From: Petrolisthes cinctipes
Lineage: Eukaryota > Arthropoda > Malacostraca > Decapoda > Porcellanidae
Assembly: GCA_033782935.1 (NCBI GenBank)
Contig: JAWQEG010001559.1
Location: 3,361,501-3,425,500 of the forward strand
Length of the DNA: 64,000 nucleotides
Reading direction: 5' to 3'
Both the position numbers and the translations under genes were made by a program. Positions 10,819-21,043 of this stretch are shown piece after piece. The notes beneath the pieces are model-generated. The model was not told where the DNA came from, made no database searches, and worked only from the letters and a program-made list of their open reading frames with translations. Numbering within the stretch: position 1 is the stretch's first letter; each line of letters starts with the position of its first letter.

Positions 10819-12111
10819 TTACTTGAATTCCCTCACCTCCTCCATCCTCTCACCCCCTAAAGTTATCTCACATTCAGTCCCAGCTGGTACAGCCACTCTA
10901 TAGAGTGTTGCAAAGTCAATTACTTCTGTTTTGGTTCTCTCAAATACCCTTACCTTACTCTTACCAACATTCACCTTCAGTTTTCTTCGCTTACACACGG
11001 ACTGTAACTCATCCACCACCCTCTGCAACTCCCTTTCACTCTCGGCCAGCAGCACAGTGTCATCCGCAAATAAGCTAGCAACCAAGGACCAATCTACTCC
11101 TTTCAACCTCAGTTTTGCACCCAGGCCCTCCACCTTTGCCTTCATCTCTCTCATGCAACCATCCATAAAGATATTGAACAACTATGGTGACATTACATAC
11201 CCCTGCCTCAATCCTACACTGATATCAAAGTTCTCACTCAAATCACCCTCGACCCTCACACAAGCTTTTGCCTCAACCCCCTCCAGCAAGCGCCCACCAA
11301 CACGGTAAATCCTTAATACATCTGTCATAGCTCTCCTATCAACCCTATCGTATACCTTCTCCAAATCTATGAAGGCAGCATACAACTTCCTACCCTTCCC
11401 AATATATTTCTCCACTGTTGATTTTATTGCAAAGATCTGGTCCACACATCCTCTACCCTTTCTGAACCCTCCCTGCTCCTCACTGACTTTATTCCCGGTT
11501 ACTTCTATCAGTCTCTCAGTAAGAACCTTCCCATACACCTTCCCCGGTACACTAAGAAGGCTTATTACCCTATAGATACCACACTCATCCTTACTCCCCT
11601 TCCCCTTGTACAGAGGCACAATTATGGCTCTCCTCCAGTTCTCTGGCATCTCTCCCTGTCTCCAAGCCAATGTGCATATAAGCAGCATCCACTCCACCAC
11701 TTCCTCCCCTCCACACCTCAGCATCTCTGCAGTTATCTGGTCCACCCCCGGTGCCTTTCCCATCTTCAACTTTCTAATTGCTTTTCTAACCTCTTCCCTT
11801 CCCAAATCGCCCTGTACACCCTGTCGTCTACCACCTGCCTCCATCCCCATGCATGTCACCACCGCCTCCCCTCCGGTCCCCTCATTCATCAAACCATCAA
11901 AATGCCTCTTCCACACTTCTTTCACTTCCTCACTTCTACTCACAGTAAATCCATCCTCTCTCTTCATTCTCACGTTACCAGAATTTCCTTCTCCTCTTTC
12001 TCTTTTCACCTCCTTCCAGAATAATTTCTTGTTTTCTCTAAACTTCTCACTCAGTTTCCTACCAAACTCCTCATCCACTCTCCTTTTGCTCTCACCCACC
12101 GTCCTCATCAC
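10819..12111 (-). pseudogene. RTE LINE R1 reverse transcriptase
   Basis: On the minus strand: GKAPGVDQITAEML, LYKGKGSKDECGIYRVISL, QGGFRKGRGCVDQIF, FIDLEKVYDRVDR (motif A with catalytic Asp), GLRQGYVMSP, then LFNIFMDGCMREM and LFADDTVLLAES (motif C with both Asp). A single TAG at 11184-11182 replaces the expected Trp after MSP and divides the frame into 12111-11182 and 11181-10819. Apart from this stop the domain is well preserved, suggesting a fairly young copy. Confidence 0.88.
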
Positions 12112-12432
12112 TTTCCTCTTACAGTCATTGTATTCCCTCTTCTATCTCTCTTTCACCTGTGGCACATTTCTCTGCAGTGTTCTCCTAAAAGCCTTCTTCT
12201 TATTCTCTACTGCATCCTTCAGTTCTTCAGACCACCATGCACTCCCTTTCTTCCCTCTCTTTTATCCTTTGTACCCCACCACTTCTCTTATATTCATCCC
12301 TATATTCTGCTTCATCTAATTTCCCACTAGCCACCTCCCTCTTGTTCCTCACCCCTTCATCCCTCCTACCATATTCCCACTTAGCCCTAACCTTCATCCT
12401 TACCAACACCACAATATGGTCGGAATATTGGA

Positions 12433-14095
12433 CGGTGACAGACTGGTGTATGAGCCCAGTGGTAAGGCTGCATTACTTGCAGCTCACTTTGATAGCAAGC
12501 AGTCTAGGGAGTCTGTAGAGTTGCCCTCCACATGTCCCCCCTGCCCTGGTTTCTCCTCATTTGCCTTTAGGTCAAGGGAAGTTAAAATAACTCCATCATG
12601 AGTTGGACTCTTATGGTGGTATTGACCCCTTGGGAATGTTTCCTCTGTTCTTTAAACAGACGGCTGATATCCTAGCTTCCCGCCTCAGTGTTGTCTCCAG
12701 GAGACTACTTCGTCTTGGTAGTTTTCCTGAATGTTGGAGGTCTGCTAATGTTACCCCAATTCCCAAGGGCCCTCCTTCATCCTCAGTTGGCGATTACAGG
12801 CCAATTTCCATCACTCCTGTGTTGTCTAAGGTGTTTGAGAGGCTGGTAGCTGTGCGTTTAAGTAACTTTATGGAACGTAATGGTGTATTCCCACCCTCAC
12901 AGTTTGCATATCGAAGGGGCCTTGGCACGTACTGCAGAATGCTTTGGAGTTGGGTCGTGAGGCTAGACTGGTGCAACTTGACTTTTCTGCCACGTTTGAT
13001 AGGGTAAACCATCTGGGTATCCTCTACAGACTTCGCTTTGTTGGTGTTGGTGGTTCAGTACTGTCTGTCTTGTCACAATTCCTCACTGTTCGATCCCAGT
13101 ACATTGTTGTGGATTTTGTGCAGAGTGGAAGAGTAGAATTAGTGTCTGGAGTGCCCCAAGGTAGTGTCTTAGGACCGTTATTGTTCCTACTGTACTCTTT
13201 GAACTCTTTAACATCTTGGAGAATGACCTGTATGGTTATGCAAATGACTCCATTCTCATTTCTGATGTGCCGACCCCAGGTGCCAGGATTTCTGTTGCTC
13301 AGTCATTGGATCGTGACATGGATAGGACTAGTGATTGGTGCAGGTTGTGAGGTATGAAGTTGAATGCTGGCAAGACTAGGACAATGGTCATCTCTAGGTC
13401 TCACACGGTGTATCCTTTATCGCCACCCTTTTTAACATTTGATGCCAAGGTCTGTCTCCCAGAAGTTTGGTATAATACGTAGAGATTGGTGTGTGTACGG
13501 AGATCACTCATTGTTACTGTGGTGTTACAATTCTTTTGTGTACCTCTGTTGGAATACTGTTCTCCAGTGTGTTGTGCAGCAGCTGATTGCCATCTCAAGT
13601 TGCTGGATAGGATTGTTTCCATTGCTAATTTTCTTACCGGCGGTTTACTTGATTGTAATCTGAGTCACCATCGTTCTGTTGCATTATTGTGCATACTCTT
13701 TAAGATCAGAAGTAATGTGCTGCATCCTCTTAACTCCTCTCTGTCACCTCTGTATGATCCAGCTCGTGTCACTCGTGGGGCATTGGACTCCCATATGTAT
13801 GCTTACGTATTGTCGCGCTGTAGAGCCTGCCAGTACAGTCGATCGTTTGTCCCTAGGTCGGTGTCTCTGTGGAATGGCCTTGATTAATCTGTCTTTGATG
13901 GTGTAGGACTGGCTGGCTTCAAGAGTAGGGCTAATATGTTTTTATTAAGATAACTGCTCATCTTTTTTTCTCTAAGCTGTCTTCTTTTCTTCAGGTTGGA
14001 TTCATGGGGCTGGGGCCCTCGAATTAATAGAATCCCTGCATTCTCTCCCAGTTTTGTGTCTCTGGTCAATTTTTAATAATAATAATAATAATAAT
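12433..14095 (+). mobile_element. Jockey-type LINE copy J2, 5' truncated
   Basis: A direct-repeat copy of J1 from its position 6171 to the (AAT)n tail (14075-14095). It starts at GTGACAGACTGGTGTATGAG next to R1. It keeps FSATFDRVNHLGILYRLRF, which J1 lost, but has its own deletions: about 30 bases near 12930 and about 90 near 13435. 5' truncation is the usual result of target-primed reverse transcription. I could not prove target-site duplications. Confidence 0.85.
12603..13357 (+). pseudogene. LINE J2 reverse transcriptase
   Basis: Read in two frames: 12603-13007 (LGMFPLFFKQTAD, NVTPIPKGPPSSSVGDYRPI, QFAYRRGLGTY) and 12944-13357 (LVQLDFSATFDRVNH, GVPQGSVLGPLLFLLY). In the motif C region the codons at 13237-13248 read Tyr-Ala-Asn-Asp in place of the Tyr-Ala-Asp-Asp of J1, so a catalytic Asp is lost. 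The C-terminal part continues at 13486-13887 in a third frame, and a TGA near 13347 breaks the frame. Confidence 0.8.
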
Positions 14096-14271
14096 TCCTC
14101 TCACCACTTTTGCATCGACCACATCCTTCCTCAAGGGCCCTGTGATCTTGTATGAAACTTGCAGGCATGTGATTCCTCCTGACTCTGCCACGAAACACGC
14201 TCCTTCAATATGGGTGATGTTTAGTTGTCAGAATTTGAAGGACTCACAAACCTCCAATCTTCTGACTACAT
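14096..14271 (-). other. Unassigned stretch, mostly open on the minus strand
   Basis: Read on the minus strand, 14270-14100 is open with a single stop and gives segments such as HIEGACFVAESGG and YKITGPLRKDVVDAK. I do not recognise it. It could be a piece of another element cut by the LINEs on both sides, or chance. Confidence 0.25.
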
Positions 14272-14728
14272 CATCCCCCCCAACGGGAACCGCCTTGACG
14301 TGGTGAGGGGGCTTGCGTGTCTCTGAGACCTGGCGAACTAGACTAGAGGGGGCTCCAGCCCCTGCTCTGCCCCGATTTCGGGGAGAGAGGGCTTCCCATG
14401 CTAGTAAGGTCACCAGTGAGAGACCAGACTAAATGGTTCCCAGGCATTAGGCTGTCAGTACGGGCCAACAGTGTTGCCCTCCGGAGGGATTGCCCTCTAG
14501 GGGCCGTCCTATGTTGGATGGTTGGGTGTCTGGGCCAGGAGATGTTGGGGAAGGGGGTCTCAGCACCGTCGTGGACAAACTTTCGACCCATTGTGGCTGC
14601 TTTTTAAAACAAGTGTCTCCGTGGGGGAAGAGGTACCCCGCCCATGGCGACCAGCGCTTGGTCCCCTCATCTGCCCGGTAGGTAGTAGTTCTTGGCTCCT
14701 GGGGCCAACAATAATAAATCAATGATAT

Positions 14729-16230
14729 ATGGATAAAGAAAAGCCTCAATCTCTTCCTCGAACGGTGGTCGACCAGGCCCTCGAGACGTCACTCTCTGGT
14801 CGTGGTAGTAAGCAGAAAGCTGCAAATAAGACTAGACCTAGCAGGTCGGGTGTTGTGTCGACGAACCCTGTTAGCGAGTTTGACACGTTAATGTTAACGA
14901 ATGTACTTGCATCCCTTTCCTATGGCGCTATCCACTCCATTTTTAAGTGTTTTGGAGTAGTTCTTCGAATCCAAATCACATATGACAGTGATTGTAGGTC
15001 TAATCGGTGTTATATTATTTTCAATACAAATGGTGCATTTGAGGCAAAAGATTCTCTGACGGTGGGGGATACTCATTGTAAAGTTCAGATGATGCGGTCC
15101 ACCAATGTAGTTGACAGTGACAATGACTACTGTCCCAACATATATGATGACTCTGTAGACTCAGAGCATGTCCCAAAGGAACGTCGGGTTCCTACACCCT
15201 TTTGGTTTGTGGCTTACTACAGGGAGGGACGTGGTAACCTTATCCATAGTTCCCGGTATCTGGAGAAAGAAATTGGATTATTACCAATGGGCCACATAAA
15301 GAAATATGGTAATGGCGTTTTAATCAGAGCCAAAGATCTTACACAGGCCATGATGCTCCTCAATCTCCCCTGTCCTTCTGATAGCATGTTTGAATCTATT
15401 AAACCACATCGAACATTTAATTATAGCAAGGGGCGTATATATAATGAGGACCTGCATGAATTCTCTGAAGAGGACATTCTCACTATGTGCCCAGACAGTG
15501 TCCAACGAGTAACAAAGATGAAAGCCAGTAAAAATATGATCATCCTCACTTTCTATGGCTCGCTTATCCCAGATCGCATTATCATTAACCCCACCTCTTT
15601 TGAGGTGAAGCCTTTTGTTGAGCGTCCATATAGTGTTTCTGGTCTTATGAGTTTGGTCATGGGAGGAGGAACTGCAACAACTGTTCCCAGTGTGGTAATT
15701 GTTCTGCTCTTGACTCACATCTTACTTCTGAATGTCAGTCAGAGAGTTACTGCTTTTACTGCAGAGATGCTCACCCCTTGCGTTCTCGCCAATGTAAGAG
15801 GTACCTCCTTGAGCAGGATATCCTCCACTTGGCTAATACCCAATTCATTAGCATAGGCAGTGCCAGAAGGCAACTCAACTTCAGGCAACAGAAGGATGGT
15901 GTTGTGAAGACATACGCCTCCTACCTTCGCCCTAAATCGTTTGCAGCACCCTCTCAACCCTCTCAAGGGGCAGCTGCTTTTTGCTCTAGTGAGAGCGTTT
16001 CTAAGGTTACTCTACATAATAGTTTGTCTGTCTTGGAAACTTTATCAGACACCCATTCTGGTGACCCTTTAACTGATGACAATTCTCAGACTTTAGCTAA
16101 AGGTGTCCATGTAGTAGAAGTTCACGCTGCCACATGCTCCCCTAAAAGGAAACTTAAGTCACCTAAACTACCACAGAGACGCCTTCGTGGTTCCTCTGAG
16201 GCACTTGACTCTATAGATGTTCCTCCTTGA
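14729..16230 (+). pseudogene. I-type LINE Ia ORF1 (zinc-knuckle RNA-binding protein)
   Basis: ORF1 proteins of this group coat LINE RNA. The frame opens with MDKEKPQSLPRTVVDQALET and stays open to 15856. Segments VPTPFWFVAYYREGRGNLIH and LEKEIGLLPMGHIKKYGNG match copy Ib almost word for word. After about 15620 the coding frame shifts. The zinc-knuckle cluster (EFGHGRRNC, CGNCSALDSHLTSEC, CFYCRDAHPLRSRQC) is read in frame 1, which continues as 15778-16230 and ends in SSEALDSIDVPP. One Cys of the first knuckle appears replaced by Ser. No homologue outside LINEs is suggested. Confidence 0.78.
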
Positions 16231-17032
16231 GATGATGGATTAGGGGTTTTAGATACGGGAGATGTGACACATTTTAATAGCCCTACTGGGACTTTCACCG
16301 CCATTGACATTTCCCTTTGCTCACCCAGTGCTCTGTTAGATTTTACTTGGAGTGTTGCCTGATTTGTATGAGAGTGACCATTTCCCTATACTTTTAGAAG
16401 GTAACAGGTACGAACTACAGTCTCGTCTTCCTAGGTGGAAATTAGAGAAGGCTGACTGGCAGTTTTCTAGAGAGCTAACTTCTTCGGTCTCTTCTGTAGC
16501 CAATTTTGGTAGCTCTGACGAGGCTGTAACATATTTCACTGATATGCTCTACTCTGCTGCTCTCGACTCTATCCCTAGAACTTCTGGCTACTTTCCCAAA
16601 CGTCCTGTCCCTTGGTGGTCACCAGTCCGCGCCACTGCTGTGTGGGAGAAGCGCTCTGCTTTCTCTCGCCTTCGTCACAATCGTGGGGACCCAACTCCTT
16701 TAGAGGACTTCCGACGGGCAACAGCTCGGGCTAGACAAGTCTTAAAAGAGGCCCGACGTGGATCTTGGAAGGCCTATGTGTCTTCAATTAATATTAAAAC
16801 TCCACTCACCCAAGTGTTCAGGAGAGTCCTTAAGATGGCGGGGAAGTTTTCTCCTAGTTCTCCACCTGTACTTAAGGTCAATGGAATTAAAATAATGGAC
16901 GGTTTGACAGTGGCCAATACCATGGCGGAGGCTCTTGCAAGAGTCTCCTGCCGTGACTCTCGACCTCTGGCTGTCAGGCATGAGTTAAGAGCCAAAGACC
17001 ACACTCCTGGATTTCTCAGGGAACGAGAATGA
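16231..17032 (+). pseudogene. I-type LINE Ia endonuclease end and linker
   Basis: Sequence begins with the words VLDTGDVTHFNSPTGTFTAI, the late endonuclease region, directly after ORF1, so the front of the endonuclease is deleted. The 16352-17032 frame has YESDHFPILLEG (SDH motif), PVPWWSPV, FRRATARARQVLKEARRGSW, and INIKTPLTQVFRRVLKMAGK, the usual linker of I-type LINEs. It ends with TGA at 17030-17032, with the RT about 100 bases on. Confidence 0.78.
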
Positions 17033-17138
17033 AAGTTATAACCATATATTCATCCTGAGAGACCTGCATTCTGCTCTCTCTCTCTGCGGCGACACTTCTC
17101 CTGGGCCAGACAACATCCCATATGCACTGTTACGACAC

Positions 17139-18180
17139 TTGGGTGAGGAGGCGATCTCATTTCTTTTAGCTTTATATAACAGAATCTGGGTGGAGGGTGT
17201 CTTCCCTTCTGGGTGGAGGGTTGCTACCCTCCATCCTTTCTTCAAGCGGGGCAAGGACTCTAGTGTTGCCCTCAATTACCGACCAATTGCCTTGACCTCC
17301 TGTCTCTGTAAACTATTTGAAGAGATGGTGAATGTCAGACAGGTATACTTCTTGGAACGGGGTCAGTTTCTATCTCCATCTCAGTCTGGCTTTCGTAAAC
17401 ACCGTTCCACTACAGATGCTCTGGTCAGGTTGGAAGCTGCTGCATGTGAGGCCTTTGCACGACATCAACACCTTGTCTGTGTATTCTTTGATTTAGAGAA
17501 AGCCTATGACACTACATGGCAATATGGCATCCTGCGGGGTCGCCTTCCACGCTTTCTTAAGGAGTTTCTCAGTGGTCGCAGTTTTTCTGTGAGGGTTGGT
17601 ACCACCCACTCAGCATCTGTTGCACAGGAGGAGGGCGTCACCCAGGGAAGCGTCCTCAGTGTCACATTGTTTGCAGTAGCAATTAATGCCATTGTTTCAT
17701 CCCTTCCAGACGGTATAGCTAACTCGATGTACGTTGACGACCTAGCAGTCTGGTTTGCTGCTTCCCGTAAGTCAGTGGCGGAGCGGCGCATGCAGCTTGC
17801 CCTTGACAGGGTGTCACGTTGGACTGGTTCTCATGGGTTTTGATTTTCTCCTTCCAAGACAGTTGCTATGCACTTCTGCCGCATCCGAGGTGTCCACCCT
17901 GATCCGGACTTATTCATGTATGGTCTTCGGATACGTTGTGTCGAGGAGACTCGCTTTTTGGGTCTCCTTTTTGACAAACGTTTGACTTGGGTTCCCCACT
18001 TACATACACTTAAGGCCTCTTGCCTCAAGAATCTTAACCTGTTGAGGGTCCTGGGCCATATGTCTTGGGGGGCTGATTGGGCCACCCTCCTCCGCCTATA
18101 CCATGTTCTTATTAGGTCAAATCTCGACTATGTGTGTGAGGTGTACTCTTCTGCCACCGATGCTCGTCTCAGAGTTTTAT
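17139..18180 (+). pseudogene. I-type LINE Ia reverse transcriptase
   Basis: Motifs in order: LGEEAISFLLALYNRIWVEG, ALNYRPIALTSCLCKLFEEM, SQSGFRKHRSTTDAL, VFFDLEKAYDTTW (motif A), VTQGSVLSVTLFA (motif B) and SMYVDDLAVW (motif C, 17730-17741), all with catalytic Asp present. A stop at 17841-17843 and a shift lead to the thumb region in 17868-18180 (HFCRIRGVHPDPDLF, RFLGLLFDKRLTWVPHL). The element breaks off after ATDARLRVL, about where Ib and Ic go on to RNase H. Confidence 0.85.
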
Positions 18181-18584
18181 GCATTTCCTCTATTTTTCTC
18201 TCTTTTTTTCCACGATTTGTGATAACTACATGAATTTTCAAGTTTGTTTTTGCAATAAAAGTGTACATTAATGTTTTTATACTCTATAGCAAGCGTTCCC
18301 AATGGCTAATAAAATAATCAGGTAGAGCACGAAGTAAACAATAATAAGTAAAGCACGCAGTGGCAACATATATTTTACTCAGCTGACCGACTGTCGACTC
18401 GACTGCCCGTGACTAAACTTAAGTCAGTAGTCACTTGGTTGTATTTCAGAGGTTCTAGAGATATTTACATGCAAGCTAAGATGATATCCATTCGTTCATT
18501 AGATAGAAGAGGAATTGTAGAAGTAATTCCTATTTAATGACTTAATTTCAGGGTAGTTGGCGCTTGACTTGTTGTAACAGTTAG
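18181..18584. other. Probable LTR-derived non-coding sequence
   Basis: AT-rich, no coding signal. It lies between the broken end of LINE Ia and the clear L1 LTR end. A block at about 18550 resembles, inverted, the sequence near 9010-9060. Confidence 0.35.
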
Positions 18585-18936
18585 GGCTACATATACACAT
18601 TAGTTATACATGCAATTTTAATATACGACGTATAAATAGTTCCCTATGATTTCCCCACATCACGAATCATATGCAATTTAAGGAATTAACTGTTTCGGCA
18701 TGATTCTTTCCTTCGGTAATGATACGAGCGAGAATTTCGGACGAGTCGACAGCCGTGGAGGGGACACCGTGGTTAGTATGCCTTAAATCTTGTACCAACT
18801 TGTACCTCGATATGGTGCTACGACTAGCTAACATAATACCAGTGGAATATCCTTCGCCTGGTTAAATAAGCCCTAATCTCTATGCTACGATATTATCATT
18901 ATAATTATGCCAAGAGTCAATCATCGACTCGTGACA
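18585..18936 (-). mobile_element. L1 LTR terminal part
   Basis: Matches the solo LTR 38505-38875: ATACATGCAATTTTAATATA, CGTATAAATAGTTCCCTATG, and the closing CATCGACTCGTGACA. The outer end is at 18936. By the primer-binding-site logic at 4.1 kb, this family reads 5' to 3' on the minus strand (TGTCACGAG first). It might be the 3' LTR of the minus-strand gypsy fragment at 19.6-20.5 kb, but no polypurine tract is visible at 18937, so that link is unproven. Confidence 0.7.
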
Positions 18937-19562
18937 TTTGCACACACAAAGAGACATTGCTCCACGCAATGTCTTATAATAGATTCGTGAAGTGGTACGA
19001 CACATTGCATGTATAACTTTACACTAATGAATTCATCCACACTTCACTAAGTCTTGTATGTGTCAATGACTATCACCAGGTGCGTATTCATACTTGCCAA
19101 TGGGTGAAAAACTCCAACATTTACGTTAACTTTCAATTTTCAGGAGAAACTCCGTTGCAAGAATGAACAACCTGGTGATTCCTTCTTAGTACAATTTGTA
19201 CACATCTAAGCAAGATATTAGTGTGGTGTATGTAATACATTGTGTAATTGTTACATGGTATGTAAGAAAAATGTAATAAACATTTCTGGAAGGCAATTTA
19301 TATATTAGTTAATTATCCAATCATCATACAAGGGAGCCCCGCTGAATCTGAGTCTTGGATAAAGTTATTAAAAAAATGCAATACATATATCATCGAATTA
19401 TCCCAACATCAGATCAGAATGAATCACTGGAATCTGAGTTTGGATAAGGGTTTGTGCTCATTGCACTTGGAGAGGTAAAAAATAACGAGTGAAATAACAA
19501 GGAAAGCTAAATAGCCTGACTATTTCCTACGTAGGAAGAGGGTAACTTTGCTACAAATTATT
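18937..19562. other. No recognised gene
   Basis: AT-rich and non-coding by eye. Possibly the decayed internal region of the minus-strand gypsy element next to it. Confidence 0.35.
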
Positions 19563-20530
19563 TTACTCGCTTAATTCTTCTTCAAGCAATCTTGACATAA
19601 GGTTTGCCCCGATGTTCACACTTCCCTTTATGTATCGCACTGTGAAATTAAATTGCTGCAAGTACAGAGCCCAGCGCATGAGTTGTGCGTTGGCGTTCTT
19701 CGATGTACGCAAACTTTCTAGAGGCATGTGATCAATTTCTAGTTCCTTTTCTACTGTACTTTAGTTTGGTTGTCAGGCAACTGCAAGATCGGTTCCTTGC
19801 AAAGAAGATTATTAAGTGAAACGAATACTTCTTGCTCTGATCCCCAGGAAATCTTATTAGGAGCATTCTTTCTTAAGAGCTCACTAAGTGGAAGTGCAAT
19901 AACAGAGAAATTTGGGATGAACTTACGGTAATAACCTGTAAGACCCAAGAATGACCGCACCTGCTTCTTCGTAGTAGGTCGGGACTCATCCTTAATCTTC
20001 TGTATCTTATCATTCTGGCACCCAAAACATCCTCCGCCTACAGTGTGACCCAAGAATTGTACTTCCCGTTGAAACAATTCACACTTGGATGGTTTGACTG
20101 ACATGTTGTATTCCTGCAGTCGTTGCAACACAGCTTGCAATATGACAAGATGCTCCTCAAATGTGGTTGAGTGCACAAGAACATCATCAACAAAAGCTTC
20201 GATGCCATGTAACACCTGACGCATGACACGATTAAAAACGGCGGGAGAATTCGTGAAACCAAAAGGTAGTACCTTGAAATGGTACAGCCCATTTGGCATA
20301 GATATCGGTGAGATGAGACGACTTCGCTTCTCAAGAGATATCTGGAAGAAACCTATAGCCAGATCCATCTTAGAAACTTCCTTTGAATTGCTAATCTCTT
20401 GCTGGTCACACATGGGTTCTGCATCAACCCTGGTGACAGCATTCACACGACGATAATCCCCACATTTACGCACGCCGCGGTCCTTCTTCTGGACTACAAA
20501 AATAGGGCTAGAATATAATGAGTCTGACCT
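19563..20530 (-). pseudogene. Ty3/gypsy pol fragment: RT and RNase H end
   Basis: A reverse transcriptase of a gypsy-type LTR retrotransposon. Minus-strand order from 20530: SPIFVVQKKD, CGDYRRVNAVTRVD, FFQISLEKRSRLISP, GLYHFKVLPFGFTNSPAVFN, IEAFVDDVLVHS (catalytic FVDD), FLGHTVGGG, and VRSFLGLTGYYRKFIPNFS. Open frame 20473-19751. After LPDNQTKVQ it jumps, near 19745, to the late RNase H words DHMPLES, LMRWALYLQQFNF and YIKGSVNIGANLMSRL, ending with TAA at 19565-19563. The early RNase H (about 60-70 codons) is deleted and the first shift is a stop. No integrase seen. Confidence 0.88.
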
Positions 20531-21043
20531 TCCAAGCTTGACCGCAGGTTAGCGGAGGTGGCACAACATATATCCTCGTGCACTTCCCCTCCCCTTCAAA
20601 CCACACCAACACAACCACATCAAGCTGCCACACCTCTTCCACACGCGCAGCCTACACCGCGCCTACCTCCACCATATATATCATTTCGCACCTACACACA
20701 CACCTTCCCCACCCCTATACCAGCCTCATCTAACTCTTTTGTACACCCTTTCACCCCAGCCCCTCTACCCCTCCAGACACCCACCAGCGTGGCTCCTGCC
20801 AGTGACGCTCTTGGACCTAGGCTACTGTTACGAGAGACCTGTGCGTAAGCTTCCCCGCTACCACTGTGTCCACTCTAGCTCCGGTTCTGGAAGAAGGAAC
20901 GACTCCTGCCCTGCAGTGACGGCCTGCCAGCATCTTTACACCTATTTATATATTTGATATGCTTTGTATTATTATTTTTTTCTTTGTATGTATCTTCCCT
21001 CCCCCTGTTTGTTTTCTAAACATTTCAGGGGGAGGGGGAGTAA
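20531..21043 (+). mobile_element. 3' end of a Ty3-like element with polypurine tract
   Basis: Plus-strand open frame 20558-20848, very rich in Pro and Thr, ends at RLLLRETCA and is followed by about 190 non-coding bases. At 21027-21040 the purine tract AGGGGGAGGGGGAG sits three bases before an LTR starting TGTAGCGG, which is how the 3' LTR junction of a retrotransposon looks. This part therefore belongs to the L2-family element, not to the minus-strand gypsy fragment on its left. The protein end is not recognised beyond this context. Confidence 0.68.

Larger units (their letters stand above)
10184..12430 (-). mobile_element. RTE-type LINE copy R1 (minus strand)
   Basis: A 5'-truncated RTE-clade non-LTR retrotransposon. 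On the minus strand, in order: the endonuclease end with QYSDHIVVLV (SDH motif, near 12425), a basic linker (12412-12227), reverse transcriptase (12111-10819), and a C-terminal domain ending near 10200. A (CTAT)n run at 10186-10201 directly abuts the 3' end and is probably its tail. The 5' side is cut at about 12430, exactly where LINE J2 starts, so J2 probably landed in or beside it. This protein type is very common in decapod genomes, from memory. Confidence 0.85.
14272..18180 (+). mobile_element. I-type LINE copy Ia (5' end present, 3' end lost)
   Basis: A non-LTR retrotransposon with a 5' UTR (14272-14728), ORF1 (14729-16230), a joined endonuclease end and linker (16240-17032), and reverse transcriptase (17139-18180). 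The 5' UTR matches the far end of copy Ib, with shared ACCGCCTTGACGTGGTG and AGAGACCAGACTAAATGG. About 1.1 kb of endonuclease present in Ib is deleted at about 16228. RNase H, the 3' UTR and the tail, present in Ib and Ic, are missing after 18180. The I-clade call rests on RT style plus the RNase H seen in sister copies. Confidence 0.82.

Noticed and set aside
11369..12319. Long plus-strand open frames opposite the RTE element (11606-12319 and neighbours)
   Set aside because: They are the antisense of the well-supported minus-strand reverse transcriptase and have Ser/Pro/Leu-rich shadow composition with no motif.
18585..20530. L1 LTR end and minus-strand gypsy RT as one complete element
   Set aside because: Orientation would fit, but no polypurine tract is visible at 18937, the gap is unreadable and no second LTR was found, so they are listed separately.
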